Assembly: GCF_000350225.1 (NCBI RefSeq)
Contig: NW_005179227.1
Location: 36,579-100,578 of the forward strand
Direction of reading: 5' to 3'
Origin: Chondrus crispus
Taxonomy: Eukaryota > Rhodophyta > Florideophyceae > Gigartinales > Gigartinaceae
DNA: 64,000 bases
Each line of letters starts with the position of its first letter. Within the stretch, counting starts at the first letter, position 1. The position numbers and the translations under genes were made by a program. Below, in pieces: positions 10,735 through 21,023 of the stretch. Below the pieces are notes generated by a model that worked only from the letters and a program-made list of their open reading frames with translations, ran no database searches and had not been told where the DNA came from.

Positions 10735-11612
10735 ACATCCCCCCCGCCGCCCCGCGACGTGTGTCGTAATTTTCCCTCAGGATGACACACCGAAGGACGA
10801 TTCGATAATTAGACTGACCTTCCCACCTCGCTGGATGCCGCGTACTGTCCAAACCCTCGAGGGGGAGCTTCCCGCTAGGGCCACCTAACATTCCTCGATC
10901 CTCAGCTCCAAGCTGTGCGACCCCCCTCAAGGGGAAGAATTCACTGAACTACGTGGATGACACGCCCTCTCGAGAGACTTGACGTACTGCTTCGAGGCCG
11001 CACGGTCTCCTCGTGGCATGGTACGCCCGAACAGAACCACGCGCTGGAAGCGAAGGACCTCGGTCCTTCGGAGAGCGTTACCGCCCGGTCACCGGCCTTG
11101 CGCCGGGGAGTTTTCGAGAAGTGGTCGACGACCTCCCAACGAAGGAAAGGAGCCACCGACGATAGGAAGCGAATGACTCGCGTCGTTTCTGGCTTTCAAT
11201 ATCAGAGAGGACTCATAAGACCTCAGAGGTACGCTGTGCGCGATATAGGCTCTTGCCGATTGCTCATGCCGGGAAAAGCCCCTCGACTCCAGAGGTCGTG
11301 TAAGGACCGCGAAGGGTCGGGATATGCATACTCTAGAGGGGGACGCGAAATCAGCAGACCGGGGGATGACTGGCGCTTGCGGCGCAAGCGCTGCTTCCGC
11401 AACGAGATTAGAGCTTACCAACGAGTCAATGATGACCTAAATGGAAAGAAGGGAGACGATGCATTGTTGATCGCGCTGTCTTAGAAAGGAAAAGACGAAA
11501 ACATTGACAGACGCATGAGGATCCTTACACCAGACGGGGTCTCCTGATGAAGAGTCAGGTGTACCGATGCAAGAGAAAGCGCGGAGGGAGTCAGACTTCG
11601 TGGATGACTTCC
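10735..11612 (+). other. gypsy-1 region after pol; one unrecognised ORF
   Basis: Apart from a plus-strand frame of 175 codons (10957-11484), nothing coding is clear here. That frame is rich in Arg and Ser, shows no known domain and may be chance in GC-rich DNA. The segment ends at the nested solo LTR, whose target duplication CTTCC occupies 11608-11612. Confidence 0.3.
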
Positions 11613-12289
11613 TGTAGCATAAACACCCCCAGCGATAGGGGTGTATGCACAGTTCGACCGAGACCCTTGTCGATCGGGAAGACGGGGGTGAAACGGGACA
11701 CCAGCTAACGGCACCGGGCAGCGGGCCCCGGTAGCGTGGTAGAGCGGGAACGGGGAGGACGGCGGTACGCCCGAGCGGTTCGACGCCTCGACGCCCCGGC
11801 GCGGTACTGGGTAACGATCCAGTACCGACGGGCGGAGGCGGAGCCGACTCGTGGGCGTACCGCGCGCGTCCTCAACCCGCGCTCGGTTCCGCTCTAAGGT
11901 AGTTCGCGAGCGCTACCTTAGAATAAGCTGGAAGTCGGACCTTGACGGTCGGTGGGTGACAAGTCCGTGCTTGTCCTCCTCCACCGCCGCCGGTCCGCTC
12001 CATATTTAATATACAAAACAATCTATAACACTACAGTACCGAAGCACTGTAGTGGTCTACTGTAGTACAGATCGGACCGTCTTAATACTGTGAGCCATCG
12101 TCGCTGACAGTACATGTGTATGCGCGCGCTCCCGTCCCGCACGGTACGCGTGTACACGTGTACACGCATGCGGCCTGTACCAGAGGGGTACACGTGGCCA
12201 CGCGCGGTAGTACTGTAGAGCCCGAGGCTCTAAAGTATTGGATCCGTTGTTGATCAAATCTAAAAAGCCCCAGGGGGGGTTATACTACA
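11613..12289 (+). repeat. Solo LTR A of the hairpin-rich TGTAG family
   Basis: The 677-bp segment starts TGTAGCATAAAC and ends GTTATACTACA, inverted ends typical of LTRs, and is flanked by a perfect 5-bp duplication CTTCC (11608-11612 and 12290-12294). No internal coding region remains, so it is a solo LTR left by recombination. It carries a terminal hairpin (11617-11648), a 9-bp stem hairpin (11802-11827), a TATTTAATATA promoter-like site near 12003 and ACACGTGT/CACGTG palindromes (about 12150-12195). Related copies are at 15885, 16702, 41456 and 46294. Confidence 0.92.
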
Positions 12290-12308
12290 CTTCCGATGGA
12301 GTCAGGTT

Positions 12309-12647
12309 GTGAGATCTTGTATTGCTATGGCCAGAACACAAGGAAAGAGCCACGTCCGCCTATGGATCGACCGGCTTGTAATGATGGGTGTCGAGAAAGA
12401 GGAGATATGTCGATTGTATGGCCTGTCGCCATGGAAGGAATTTGGACTACCGCCATATGCACTTTTTCCAGTTGTTCGTGTATACAGCGGCGTGGAAGGG
12501 TATTATGGAATAGATTTCTGGAGAAAATTGGAGACAGTTCTCGGAGTGGCTGGCAGAGGCCTCGTTGTAGACGATTACATGCTTCGAAAGTATGACAGAA
12601 CCATTTTTATAGCCCCTCTGTTTATGAAAGGCTTGCGGATTGGGTAA
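12309..12647 (+). CDS. Unrecognised 112-aa ORF inside gypsy-1
   Basis: An ORF of normal amino-acid balance with many aromatic residues and a WRKLETVLGV stretch lies just after solo LTR A. Its base composition is lower in GC than the surrounding gypsy-1 DNA. No domain is recognised. Removing the solo LTR joins upstream DNA to it only 15 nt before the first ATG-like codon, so it may be part of a longer frame or a captured fragment. It may also be chance. Confidence 0.35.
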   Translation: MRSCIAMARTQGKSHVRLWIDRLVMMGVEKEEICRLYGLSPWKEFGLPPYALFPVVRVYSGVEGYYGIDFWRKLETVLGVAGRGLVVDDYMLRKYDRTIFIAPLFMKGLRIG

Positions 12648-13127
12648 GTTGTATTGGGGGCAAGGGAATGTATGTGAGGTCAACGACTCTTGCTTTGGCG
12701 ACGTACCCGTGCCTCAGATAGCCCTGTTGCCGCGAACGTCTCCCACTGGGTACAAGAAGAGTCCTCATGAGGAGGTACGGCTGACTGGACGGGCAAGGAT
12801 GAATGACTCAGACTATCGCCGCGCCGGTCCCGGGCGTCGCTCGACTCGCCGTGCGCGCTATCCACCCTTGAGGCTACCACGCTGTCTCAGGCGGACGTCC
12901 TCGTCACCACGACTCGATCTCGTCCGTCACGCCCCTCGCCGCGCTCGCCGCCCCAACAAGTGACCCCCACGCGCCGTCGCGCGACAGAACGCGCCTCGGT
13001 ATGGCGATCGAGAGGAGAAGAGGTCCCGTTTTACTGACTACCCTAACTCACCTTCTCGGTGCCGACATGCGCATCTCGCGTTAACACGGGGTTCCCCCTA
13101 TGAGGGCGCACACCCGACTTGCCCGGA
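12648..13127. other. GC-rich spacer downstream of the antisense ORF
   Basis: No gene is supported here. On the minus strand this is the 3' side of the antisense frame and would hold its transcript end; no clear polyadenylation hexamer was recognised. Confidence 0.25.
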
Positions 13128-14951
13128 TTATTCATAATCGACGAGGTCTTCCTCGACACCCGCCACCGGTGCAGCCGGGGCATCCGAAGGGACCGACCCC
13201 CCGTCGGAGTCGACCGGATCACCTTCGGTCGCCGTTGCTACAGGAGTCTGCGCCACGGTCGGCGCCACCTCCACGCTCGGTACCTCCACTACCATCGGGG
13301 TGTCCGTTACGGGCGCAGTAGCACCCGCGTCTGCCGCCGCCTTAAGGCGTTTCACACCCGCCACAAATTCGGCGTTCTTCACCAACTTCGGTAACTCGTC
13401 CCCTGAGACGCCCAGTTCGGCAAACAATCTACGCCGTGCCACCGACGACGCATCCGGCGACCTGGGCTCGCTGCTAGGTACCTCCGCGGGGGCTCCCCCG
13501 ACAGTCAGCGGCGGTTCAATAGCTGGTGCCACCGGCTCTGCCTGGCCGCGCATCAGCTCGGGCTGTAGACTTTTAAAAGTCACCGGATCAAACCGGATCC
13601 AATTTCCGGACCCCGGCCCTCCGACGTTCTCGCTCCTCCCCGGCGATGCATTCGCCCGATCTTTACGGTCGTAATGATGCCCTTGACCGTACGGTACGCG
13701 CTGCCAATCCATCTTGTCGTGGATTTCTAACAGCGCATATCGCTGATCGGACATCCATGCTCCGACCAGTACAGTATCCAAGTTCAACTTGCGCAACCAT
13801 GTAGTGCTCATGGTCGGTAACACATATAGGCGTCCATCGACGGATGACCATATGAACCGTTTCGAAACAATTGCGATCCACTCGCTAAAGAAAATCATCC
13901 AGCGGGGCGAACGCGGCGAGTGATTGAGACTCAAGCCGAAATACACCAAGCAAGGCGGAATCTCCGCAAGGAAGTCCGCAGCGACTTCGTACTGCGAAAA
14001 CCACTGCGGTATCTGCGGATACCGCTCGTATCGGTATCGTGGCTGGAAGGTCGTCGGCTCGATCCACTCGTACGCCGCAAAAATTCCAAGGGCGTTTCTC
14101 ATCCGACGCTCAAACTTGAGCTTTTCGTAATAACCCGGGTTGCTCTCCCGTTATACATACTCCTCGAAGCGCGAGGGGAGAATTGGCTTGTCCCATGACA
14201 AGTAGTGAACAGCCGGCTCCTCGATACGCTCTGGCAAGTTGTCCAACACACGCCTTAAATTGGCGACGTACCCCCGATCCCCCTCAGTGCGGTACGCCCA
14301 TGTGTCGAAGTCCCACTCGACAGGGATCGGGCGGCTACACGGCGTTCTCGCGAGCCGACGCTCCAACGCCGCTATGTACTTCTGGCGTCGAACCCGCCCA
14401 TCGCGGCGATACTTCGGCCACACGTGTTCCTCCTCCACCGCGAGGCGGAAGGAAAAGTAAAGAGACCATACAGCGCGTAAGCTGAGACCCCCGGGAAGAG
14501 CCCCTGTCACGTCCGCATAAGCGCGGATCAGGGGACTGTCCCGTAATTCCGCTGCATTTAGGAAGGGCGCACGTTCGAACAGTAGCGGGGCGTTCGCCAG
14601 CGTCCTACCCCGCAATTCGCGTGGTGCTGGCCAATCGTTCCAGCCCTCGTCTCCTGTCCTCTCCGGTTCTCCATACGGGTTATGGAACCGTTCCATCGCT
14701 CGTCTTACTGGACAACGAACCGCGTCTCCCTGCTGACCGAAGCGCTTGCCGATCGCCGATGTAGCGGCGTCGTGGAACCCGAGGCGACACCCAAGGGGAA
14801 GGAAGGGGCTCGAAGAAAGTAGGAAAAGGGGAATGCGAAACGACAGGGAAGCTCCAGAGCAGGGTCGGTTTGGAACTTCAAGCCCGCAGAAAACGGAAGA
14901 TAGGGGAAAACGGACCGACTCTGCGTCGCTCGCTGGTCCACCTCGCTGCAC
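13128..14951 (-). CDS. Antisense ORF of gypsy-1 (about 607 codons, one internal TAA)
   Basis: On the strand opposite to gag-pol, a frame of 266 codons (14951-14151) ends in TAA and the very same frame resumes for 340 codons to 13128. The N-terminal half has Arg/Trp/Tyr-rich helical segments (for example YRRDGRVRRQKYIAALERRLAR). The middle has many aromatic residues (YPQIPQWFSQYEVAADF), and the last ~120 residues are Pro/Ala/Val/Asp-rich. There is no zinc finger, membrane span or known domain. Antisense ORFs near the 3' LTR are known in some plant gypsy lineages, but I recognise no homology. The single TAA could be a mutation or a leaky stop; the second half has its own ATG at 14102. Confidence 0.6.
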
Positions 14952-15049
14952 ACGTCTCCTCTCTTCCTACCGCGGGTGCCACGTCAGCGCGGCTGCCTCA
15001 GTTGGCGGGTATTTCTACCCTACATACACACGAGGACGCGTGTTTTCCT

Positions 15050-15060
15050 AAAAAGGGGGA
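15050..15060 (+). other. Polypurine tract of gypsy-1
   Basis: AAAAAGGGGGA ends two bases before the 3' LTR, the place where plus-strand DNA synthesis is primed in LTR retrotransposons. It fixes the 3' LTR start at about 15063. Confidence 0.8.
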
Positions 15061-15062
15061 TC

Positions 15063-15709
15063 TGTAGTGCACTGTACTCGGCACAGGGACAGCTGTTCTA
15101 ATCTCGCCAAAATCGCGCTCGCCGCCACCACGTGTACCACGGGTACACGTGGACTCCCCTGCCGCTCTACTAGACCTCCCCGTGGACACGTGTAATCCAT
15201 CCGCAACCCAAAGGGCCTATGGGGGCTGTAATTGGTCCCCTCGGGGCTACACCCGTTATTTCCTAGTTATTCTAATTTACAGTATAATTTAGCTTCGCCA
15301 TTACGGCGACGGGGGACTATATAGTCAACCCGATAATCAAAGTAAAGAGGCACGAAGCCTCGGGCCTTTTACCTTGGTTTCTGGATTCCAGGTTGTAGCC
15401 TCGACTCGGTACTGGCTCGCCCATACCGACCGAGCCATCTACACCCCTGGAATCTCAACTGCCTTCCCCGTGCGCGTCGATCCCCCGCGCGAGACCTACG
15501 TTAACTACTGTGCTGTCCGTCCTGCTAGCTCTGTTTTTCTCTTAATTCCACACCCTTTTATTGCTGACTACCTTGCTACTTTTCTACCGCGCAAGCCGCG
15601 CCTGAATCCCGGTTCCGGTCATCCACCGGGTGGTCTCCCGAATTTCCTTACGCGTCCGAACGCGCGTCGCTCTGCCTACAGCCGCCACACGTGGCTTTAG
15701 TGCACGACA
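15063..15709 (+). repeat. 3' LTR of gypsy-1
   Basis: Partner of 2904-3550. It begins TGTAGTGCAC right after the purine tract and ends GACA, so the canonical TG...CA ends are kept here. The TATA-like TATATAG (15318-15324) and the CCACGTGTACC hairpin (15128-15152) are unchanged from the 5' copy. Confidence 0.9.
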
Positions 15710-15884
15710 TCGAAGACCTGCGGCGCCGTCGTGGGGTCGGACGTGTAGCGCAGACGCCTGCACATCGGCCGGTGCGGAGTGGAAAGAGGGTTCGGACTTT
15801 TCGGTCATCTCGACGCGTACGGACGCAGAGGAAACCACAACCTTCTCGGAATGATCTTCGGGGTCTTCTAGGTCGAAAGACCAC

Positions 15885-16483
15885 TGTAGCATAAACACCC
15901 CAACGTCGAGGGGGTGTATGCACAGTCCTGCTAGACTCTGATCGGAGAAGGGAAGCAACCCCAGCTAACGGAACCGGGCGAGCCCGAGTAGCAGTGGTAG
16001 AGCGGGTACGGTCGGGGACGCGCGCACGCGCAAGCCGATCTACGCCTCGACGCCCGGGCGCAGCGCTGGGTGACGTACCAGCGCTGACGGGCGGAGGGGG
16101 ATCTAGGCTCGCTCGCGTGCTCGCGTGTCCCCTGCCCGCTCGGCTCTTAACTAGATACGGGCTAGTGGGAACCCGTTCTAGAATAAGCGGGGCGAGCTTG
16201 ACCAGAGGCGTGGGTTCTGGACAAGCTCGTGCCTGTCCTCCCCCACCGCCGTCAGTCGCTCGCGTATTTAATGTACAAGTTAATCCTATCATACTACAGT
16301 ACAGTACGTACTGGACTGTAGTGCTACTATAGTCGGCTACAGTAGTGAGTGCGGGTCGCGCGTACTGCAGGGCTGTCAGCATTCGGTGCTGACAGAACGC
16401 CCGCGCTTGCTTGTCGTACTGTAGAGCTCGGGCTCTACAGTAGCAGATCTAATCTAAATCTCGTCCAAGAGGGTTATACTACA
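15885..16483 (+). repeat. LTR B of the hairpin-rich TGTAG family
   Basis: The 599 bp start TGTAGCATAAAC and end GTTATACTACA, aligned over their length with solo LTR A. The flanks (ACCAC and CCCTC) do not match, so the insertion has been rearranged or is old. The stem hairpin at 16061-16086 has different bases from copy A but still pairs. Hairpins CTGTCAGCA/TGCTGACAG (about 16374) and CTGTAGAGC/GCTCTACAG (about 16419-16440) are perfect. A TATTTAA site lies near 16265. Confidence 0.8.
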
Positions 16484-16701
16484 CCCTCGATTTAGATCAT
16501 GATTTGTACAAAAGCTCTTAACCACTTGGCCGCAGTCCTCACGATCGCTGCTTGACTTCATATCGAAAATAATGTTACTTACATGAATTGTTTCTGGAAG
16601 GCAAATTTTCGGGCTGGATGACACAAAATAATGTTACCCTTTCATATTGTTAGTAACATTACAATGAATTTGAATAGCGCAAAACTTTGTACGTAATCTA
16701 A
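16484..16701. other. AT-rich spacer between two LTRs
   Basis: Nothing coding is seen. The word AATAATGTTAC occurs twice about 60 bp apart (near 16568 and 16627), an isolated short repeat. Confidence 0.3.
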
Positions 16702-17037
16702 TGTAGATAACATTAGTTACACTTAACGGGTGTACAGTACCGGGGTTCTGTAGTGAACTACTGTAGTGCGGGTCGGTCTGCACTGTAGGGCTCTCAGCCG
16801 TCGGACTTGACAGCACACGTGTGGGCCTCGTGTAGTACAAGTGGGTGTGCGCGCCTCATACACGTGTAGGACACGCGTATGCGTTTGTGCGCGCGCCGCT
16901 GTACCCGTGGGGTCCACGTGGACACGCGTTGTAGCAATGTAGAGCGTCGGGCTCTACAGTTGCAATTCTAACCTTACTCTAATCTAAATTAAGTCCCCCA
17001 GGGGGGTTCAACGCCCCTGGGGAAAAGTTATACCACA
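16702..17037 (+). repeat. Short LTR E related to the TGTAG family
   Basis: The 336 bp start TGTAGATAAC and end GTTATACCACA, inverted ends like those of copies A and B. Only the part equivalent to the 3' half of copy A is present, including the AGAGC/GCTCT hairpin, and the central covarying hairpin is missing. It abuts the integrase core of a minus-strand copia fragment, so it is an insertion into that gene. No matching target duplication is seen. Confidence 0.6.
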
Positions 17038-18240
17038 CGGCAATGTGCGACAATTGCTCGCACTTTGTCCATGAAGGTGAGAATGATTCTCTCTGCTAAA
17101 GCGTTCTCCTGGCGTGTGTATGGTGTAGTGGGGCAGTACTTGATTTTTCTTTGCTCGAGCTGTTGTTGGACTTGTTTGGCGAGGTATTCTTTTGCGGTAC
17201 CCGGGACGAGGAGCCGCAGTTGCTGTCCGTTGTCAGCTGCAATTTTGTCAATGGTTTGGATGAACGTGTGTGCCACTTGTGCTCTACAGTGGATACAAAA
17301 GGCCCATATGTATCGTGTGTGCATGTCAACAGTAAGAAAGTAGTTGAAACCATGGTTAGACGTCTGCTGGAGGGGCCCACATGCACCAGACGACAGGCGT
17401 TCGCCTTTTCACGCAGTGTGTGCGGTGTGCCTGTGCGGTCTGGTGGCTGTTTTTCCATGTATGCATCCCGTTCACGTCGTGTTTGCGCCGGTGCCTAGCA
17501 GTCCATTGAGGAGTCCAGGGAGTAATTAGTGGCATGACAAGTGTGCTATAGTCTTCGTGTTGGCGTGGTTGAGGCGGATGTGCCAGTCCCCCATTTGCAT
17601 TTCAGCGACAGTGTCCATTACGTTCGTGAGAGTGTCGCTGGTGTCGTAAGGAGTGTGAGTTGCTGGCGTGGCGTGGTGTGGATGGTTATTTGGTCGCTGC
17701 GACGTTGTGATATGATGGAAGTGTTCTTGGTGCGTACGGGAATGTTTTTGTGGGGTCGGCACGTGGTTTGTTGGACGTTGTTTTACGAGTGTATGGTGAG
17801 AAGGTGTGCCGCTTTGATTGTGCGGCCGTAGACCTCGAGAGGGTCGTACCAGTACGTGACGTTTCTGGTGGTGAGGCGTGGGAGTTGTTCCTGTGCCGAT
17901 GCTTGCTGATATGTCAGTCTGTAGTGTAGTGTGGAGAATTAGAGAGCTTGGGGGGGTTAGTGTGTTGGGCGGGGGGTGTTGGTCTCACGCGTTTATCGCA
18001 GTTGGGATCGGTTGTTTTTTGCTGCGGATCGATTGTCAGTGGTAGTGTGTAGTGCCCGTAACCTGTGATGCCAAGAACTGCTACGATGCTTCCGACCACG
18101 GATCGTGACGGACGCGACGGCGGTTTTAATTCTCACCGAGTAAATTTGCCTTATTGGCGATGCCCTATCTGTAGCTGTGTCTTGTCTGGATGGAACTACA
18201 ATTACCGAGAGCACGAAAATTAGATGTGACGATGTCACCT
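17038..18240 (-). pseudogene. Decayed copia fragment: pre-integrase and integrase
   Basis: Reading leftward, a GAG-pre-integrase motif WHIRLNHANTKTIAHLS (about 17540-17590) is followed by part of an integrase core with DNGQQ (about 17225), PYTRQENALAERI (about 17100) and a truncated end at LTR E. Upstream to about 18240 the frame is broken many times. Style and codon use (Thr/His/Pro-rich) resemble the copia element at the right window edge, so both may belong to one family. No functional protein can be made. Confidence 0.65.
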
Positions 18241-18600
18241 ACTAATTCCATCTCCCAATAGTGCACTTTTGTGTGTGTTTGTACTGTTAATTATATGAAT
18301 GTATTTATAACGAGTGGGGAGGTGCGCCTCATGCACTGTGGCAGGACCCAGTGGAGGCGTCAAATGTACCCCAGTCTATGAGGGCCATTTTCAGGGGTTT
18401 CGTGACACCGAGAAGACTATTTAAACAAGTTTTCCCGCTGCCCCGATGCCTTTTTGCCTCCCGTTCGAGTTCCTTGTTTAATTTCAGAGCCCATTATACA
18501 ACGCAATGGAGGTCATTCCAACCACAGAAGCGCCGGGAACTCTCCTCGTGAAGTGTTATGCTACGAGCTAGTGTGATGTACTAAAGCCTTGGTGCGCCAG
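18241..18600. other. Unassigned interval
   Basis: No domain, repeat or RNA gene recognised. It may contain the left end of the DIRS-like element that follows. Confidence 0.25.
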
Positions 18601-18739
18601 TACTGTACCGGGGGAATTAGTTCTGCTGATATCTCCTCTCAGAGATGCTGAGGAGGGCTTTTGACCTCTGCCGACCGGGTGGATATGATCAAGGACCCCG
18701 ATTTCGCGACTTCTCAAGTGGTTACGTCGTGCTTACCGC

Positions 18740-20940
18740 ATGGGGAGTACTGATGTATCTCCCTGGACCGAGCGAATTTCTCGGATTTGGGACAGTATTG
18801 AGACTGAGCTGGAAAGGGTAGAGTATGCGGGTCCGCTAATATATTGGGAAGACAACATTCACGGTGCTAAGGAAGTGGAGTTAGGGAACTTGTGCCACGC
18901 CTTGGACTCTGCCAACGTCAAGATTGCAGGAGTGGATAGCTTCTGGTCTGAAACTGGTGATGAGTCGAGGTTGTGAGACGGGCTGCTTAAGGTTTCGAGG
19001 GTTGGGTACGGGCCTCGGACGTTCGCAGGAATCAGGGAGCGTTATGCTTTTTATCGCTCCCAGAAAGGCTCACTCCTTTCGAGAAGGATTTTGTTGCGTC
19101 AGAATGTCGTCTTCTAAGCATGGAGGAATGTCTGGGAATGTGCCACATTTTGGCTGTTCCCGAGGCCTGGTTTTCTGGTGCTCCCCTGGGTGTGGTACGG
19201 CAATTAATATCGGAACTACACTGGACCATTCCCGCTGCCGAACGAGGGCTTAGGTTTGATGTTCCATTGCAAGCGACCTTTCAAAACGTTCGCAATATGG
19301 TTGTGGAACGTACAGAGAGAAAGACGTGCATTGGCGGCGGAGCGCGTCTCAAGCCCGAGGCAGGGCACTTTTTACAGCAAAATGTGCCCAGTCCTCCCGG
19401 GCCTGTTTACGATGACTCACTGGCGACTCTCTGGCCTCACGATTGCGCCAGGCAGAACATGCCGCTGGTATTAGTTCCGAGGTGAAAGTAGATCCCGAGT
19501 TCGGTAAAGATGTGGGTGGGATCGTGGGTGACACCCTGGCACAGCCTCTCATTCGCCCATCTGGCCTGTCATTAGATGCGATCCAGGAATATAATGCGCT
19601 CGTTGCGAGCCTCTCCCGTATGTGGCAGATACACCTTCGCACAGGGCTTGAATTTAAACGCACTGTATCCTAATACCGCCTGAAAATTAAGACCAAAGAG
19701 GAACTCATTGATTATCTGGAGGCTTTTACTCACGAGCCGCTGGCCATTCGCCAGCCCTTCTTTGGAAAGACAGGGATCCAGATTTGCCTGGGGTCATTGC
19801 TGAGTGTAAGGCAGCGTATGATATGCATTACGGTCACAAGGACCGCCTCGTCACTTTCACCTTGGCGCCTCACGACAGAGTTACTAGTCCACAAATATTG
19901 CACTGGACCCGCAACGGTGGGGATTAACAGGATCGAGTCAATCAGGCCCTGGGTAAGCTGTCCGATGAATCTGGTGGTCCTCCTCTCAAGAACGAGATGA
20001 ATAGGACTGGAGAGCATCTTATTATTGCCACAGATTCACTTCATCCCGCCCTCGCCGTGAGGAGTGAGGCAGTTGAGAGCCTTGTCCAGCGCATCACCGT
20101 CCTCTTCAGTGTAGCCGAAGACTATAAACGCGACAAGAGGGCGCAAGCGTGTGAAACGACAGAGTCATTTCTGGAGACGTTCGGTGGGAGTAGCGCTGCA
20201 GCATATAAGCTGCTCTGCAAGTCAAAATGTGACGCGAAAAGTCGAACACCAAGTAGCGCGAGCAAGTGTTCCCTGTTTTCTCCAGTGCTGTTGCTCACTT
20301 CCTTCCGTCTTCCAGCTCTTTTATCCCTTTCTTCTCTGCTTTATTTTTCTAATTTTCCCTTATCTCCGCTCCCGCCTCCCCTCGGAACTGGAGCTCCCTC
20401 GTATCTTGGCGCTCGCTGAGCAGATAGCTGGTCTACGTCCACTCACGATTTTGTGCGTAGTTCTCATTTCAAGAGGGAATCTCAATCTCTGTTTTCAACC
20501 TCTCTCCTCATTGATTGTGTCGAAGTGAACAACAAATTGCGAAAGAAAACCATTACACTACAACTGTGCTATCGACATGTTTTTGGAATCGACTCGTCTG
20601 CAAGCATCCCATGTGCTGGACCAACTTTTGTGTTCTGCCGAATGGCTATGGAGCGGCACTATGCGTCGCTCCCTGGCGGACTTCACCGTACTCGCTCTCG
20701 CGATGCAGGCACTGTCTCAGGTCGTTACTGATTTCGTGCGCCTTCGGGACGCACGTGTCGCCGCTGAAGAGCCTCTTCAACTCCCCAATTACATTGCTCG
20801 CAGGGGCGCGCGTGCCGAGAAGCCTCGTTCAGCGCGTTACGCGCTGGCAGCACCTGGAGAGGCTGCCACTGCAGATATCATGCAACTTCTGCCCATGGTT
20901 CAAATGTATTTATTATTGGAAGGGAACTGAAATTCTGCGT
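18740..20940 (+). pseudogene. gag-like region of the DIRS-like element
   Basis: At least four plus-strand frame fragments (from 18740, 19120, 19443 and 19997) run one into the next with changes of phase. They are charged and helical and carry no enzyme motif. Their place upstream of the RT is the reason for calling them gag. A pyrimidine-rich stretch at about 20260-20400 breaks the coding trace. Confidence 0.4.
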
Positions 20941-21023
20941 CTGCGCCGTCATCGGACGCGCTCAAGGTTCTGCTCGTATTCTGCCACGTTAAGGAGGGGG
21001 ACTAAGTCTCTCTCCGTCGCCGT

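Larger units (their letters stand above)
2904..15709 (+). mobile_element. gypsy-1: Ty3/gypsy chromovirus with antisense ORF (defective)
   Basis: Two near-identical direct LTRs (2904-3550 and 15063-15709) bound a plus-strand gag, protease, RT, RNase H, integrase and chromodomain series, the domain order of Ty3/gypsy chromoviruses. A purine tract stands just before the 3' LTR. Between the chromodomain and the 3' LTR lie about 4.3 kb holding a nested solo LTR (11613-12289) and a long antisense frame. No clean target duplication is seen: TACAG precedes the 5' LTR and TCGAA follows the 3' LTR. TCGAA does occur 17 bases before the 5' LTR, so extra bases at the 5' end are possible. Frameshifts and stops in pol make this copy non-autonomous. 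Confidence 0.9.

Noticed and set aside
11613..12289. Clustered palindromes as CRISPR-like repeats or tRNA genes
   Set aside because: The palindromes differ from one another, have no regular spacers, and do not fold as a cloverleaf; they sit in LTRs of a eukaryotic genome.
15648..16382. 244-codon minus-strand ORF
   Set aside because: It runs from the gypsy-1 3' LTR through flanking DNA into LTR B, so it spans independent insertions; Arg-rich shadow of GC-rich DNA.
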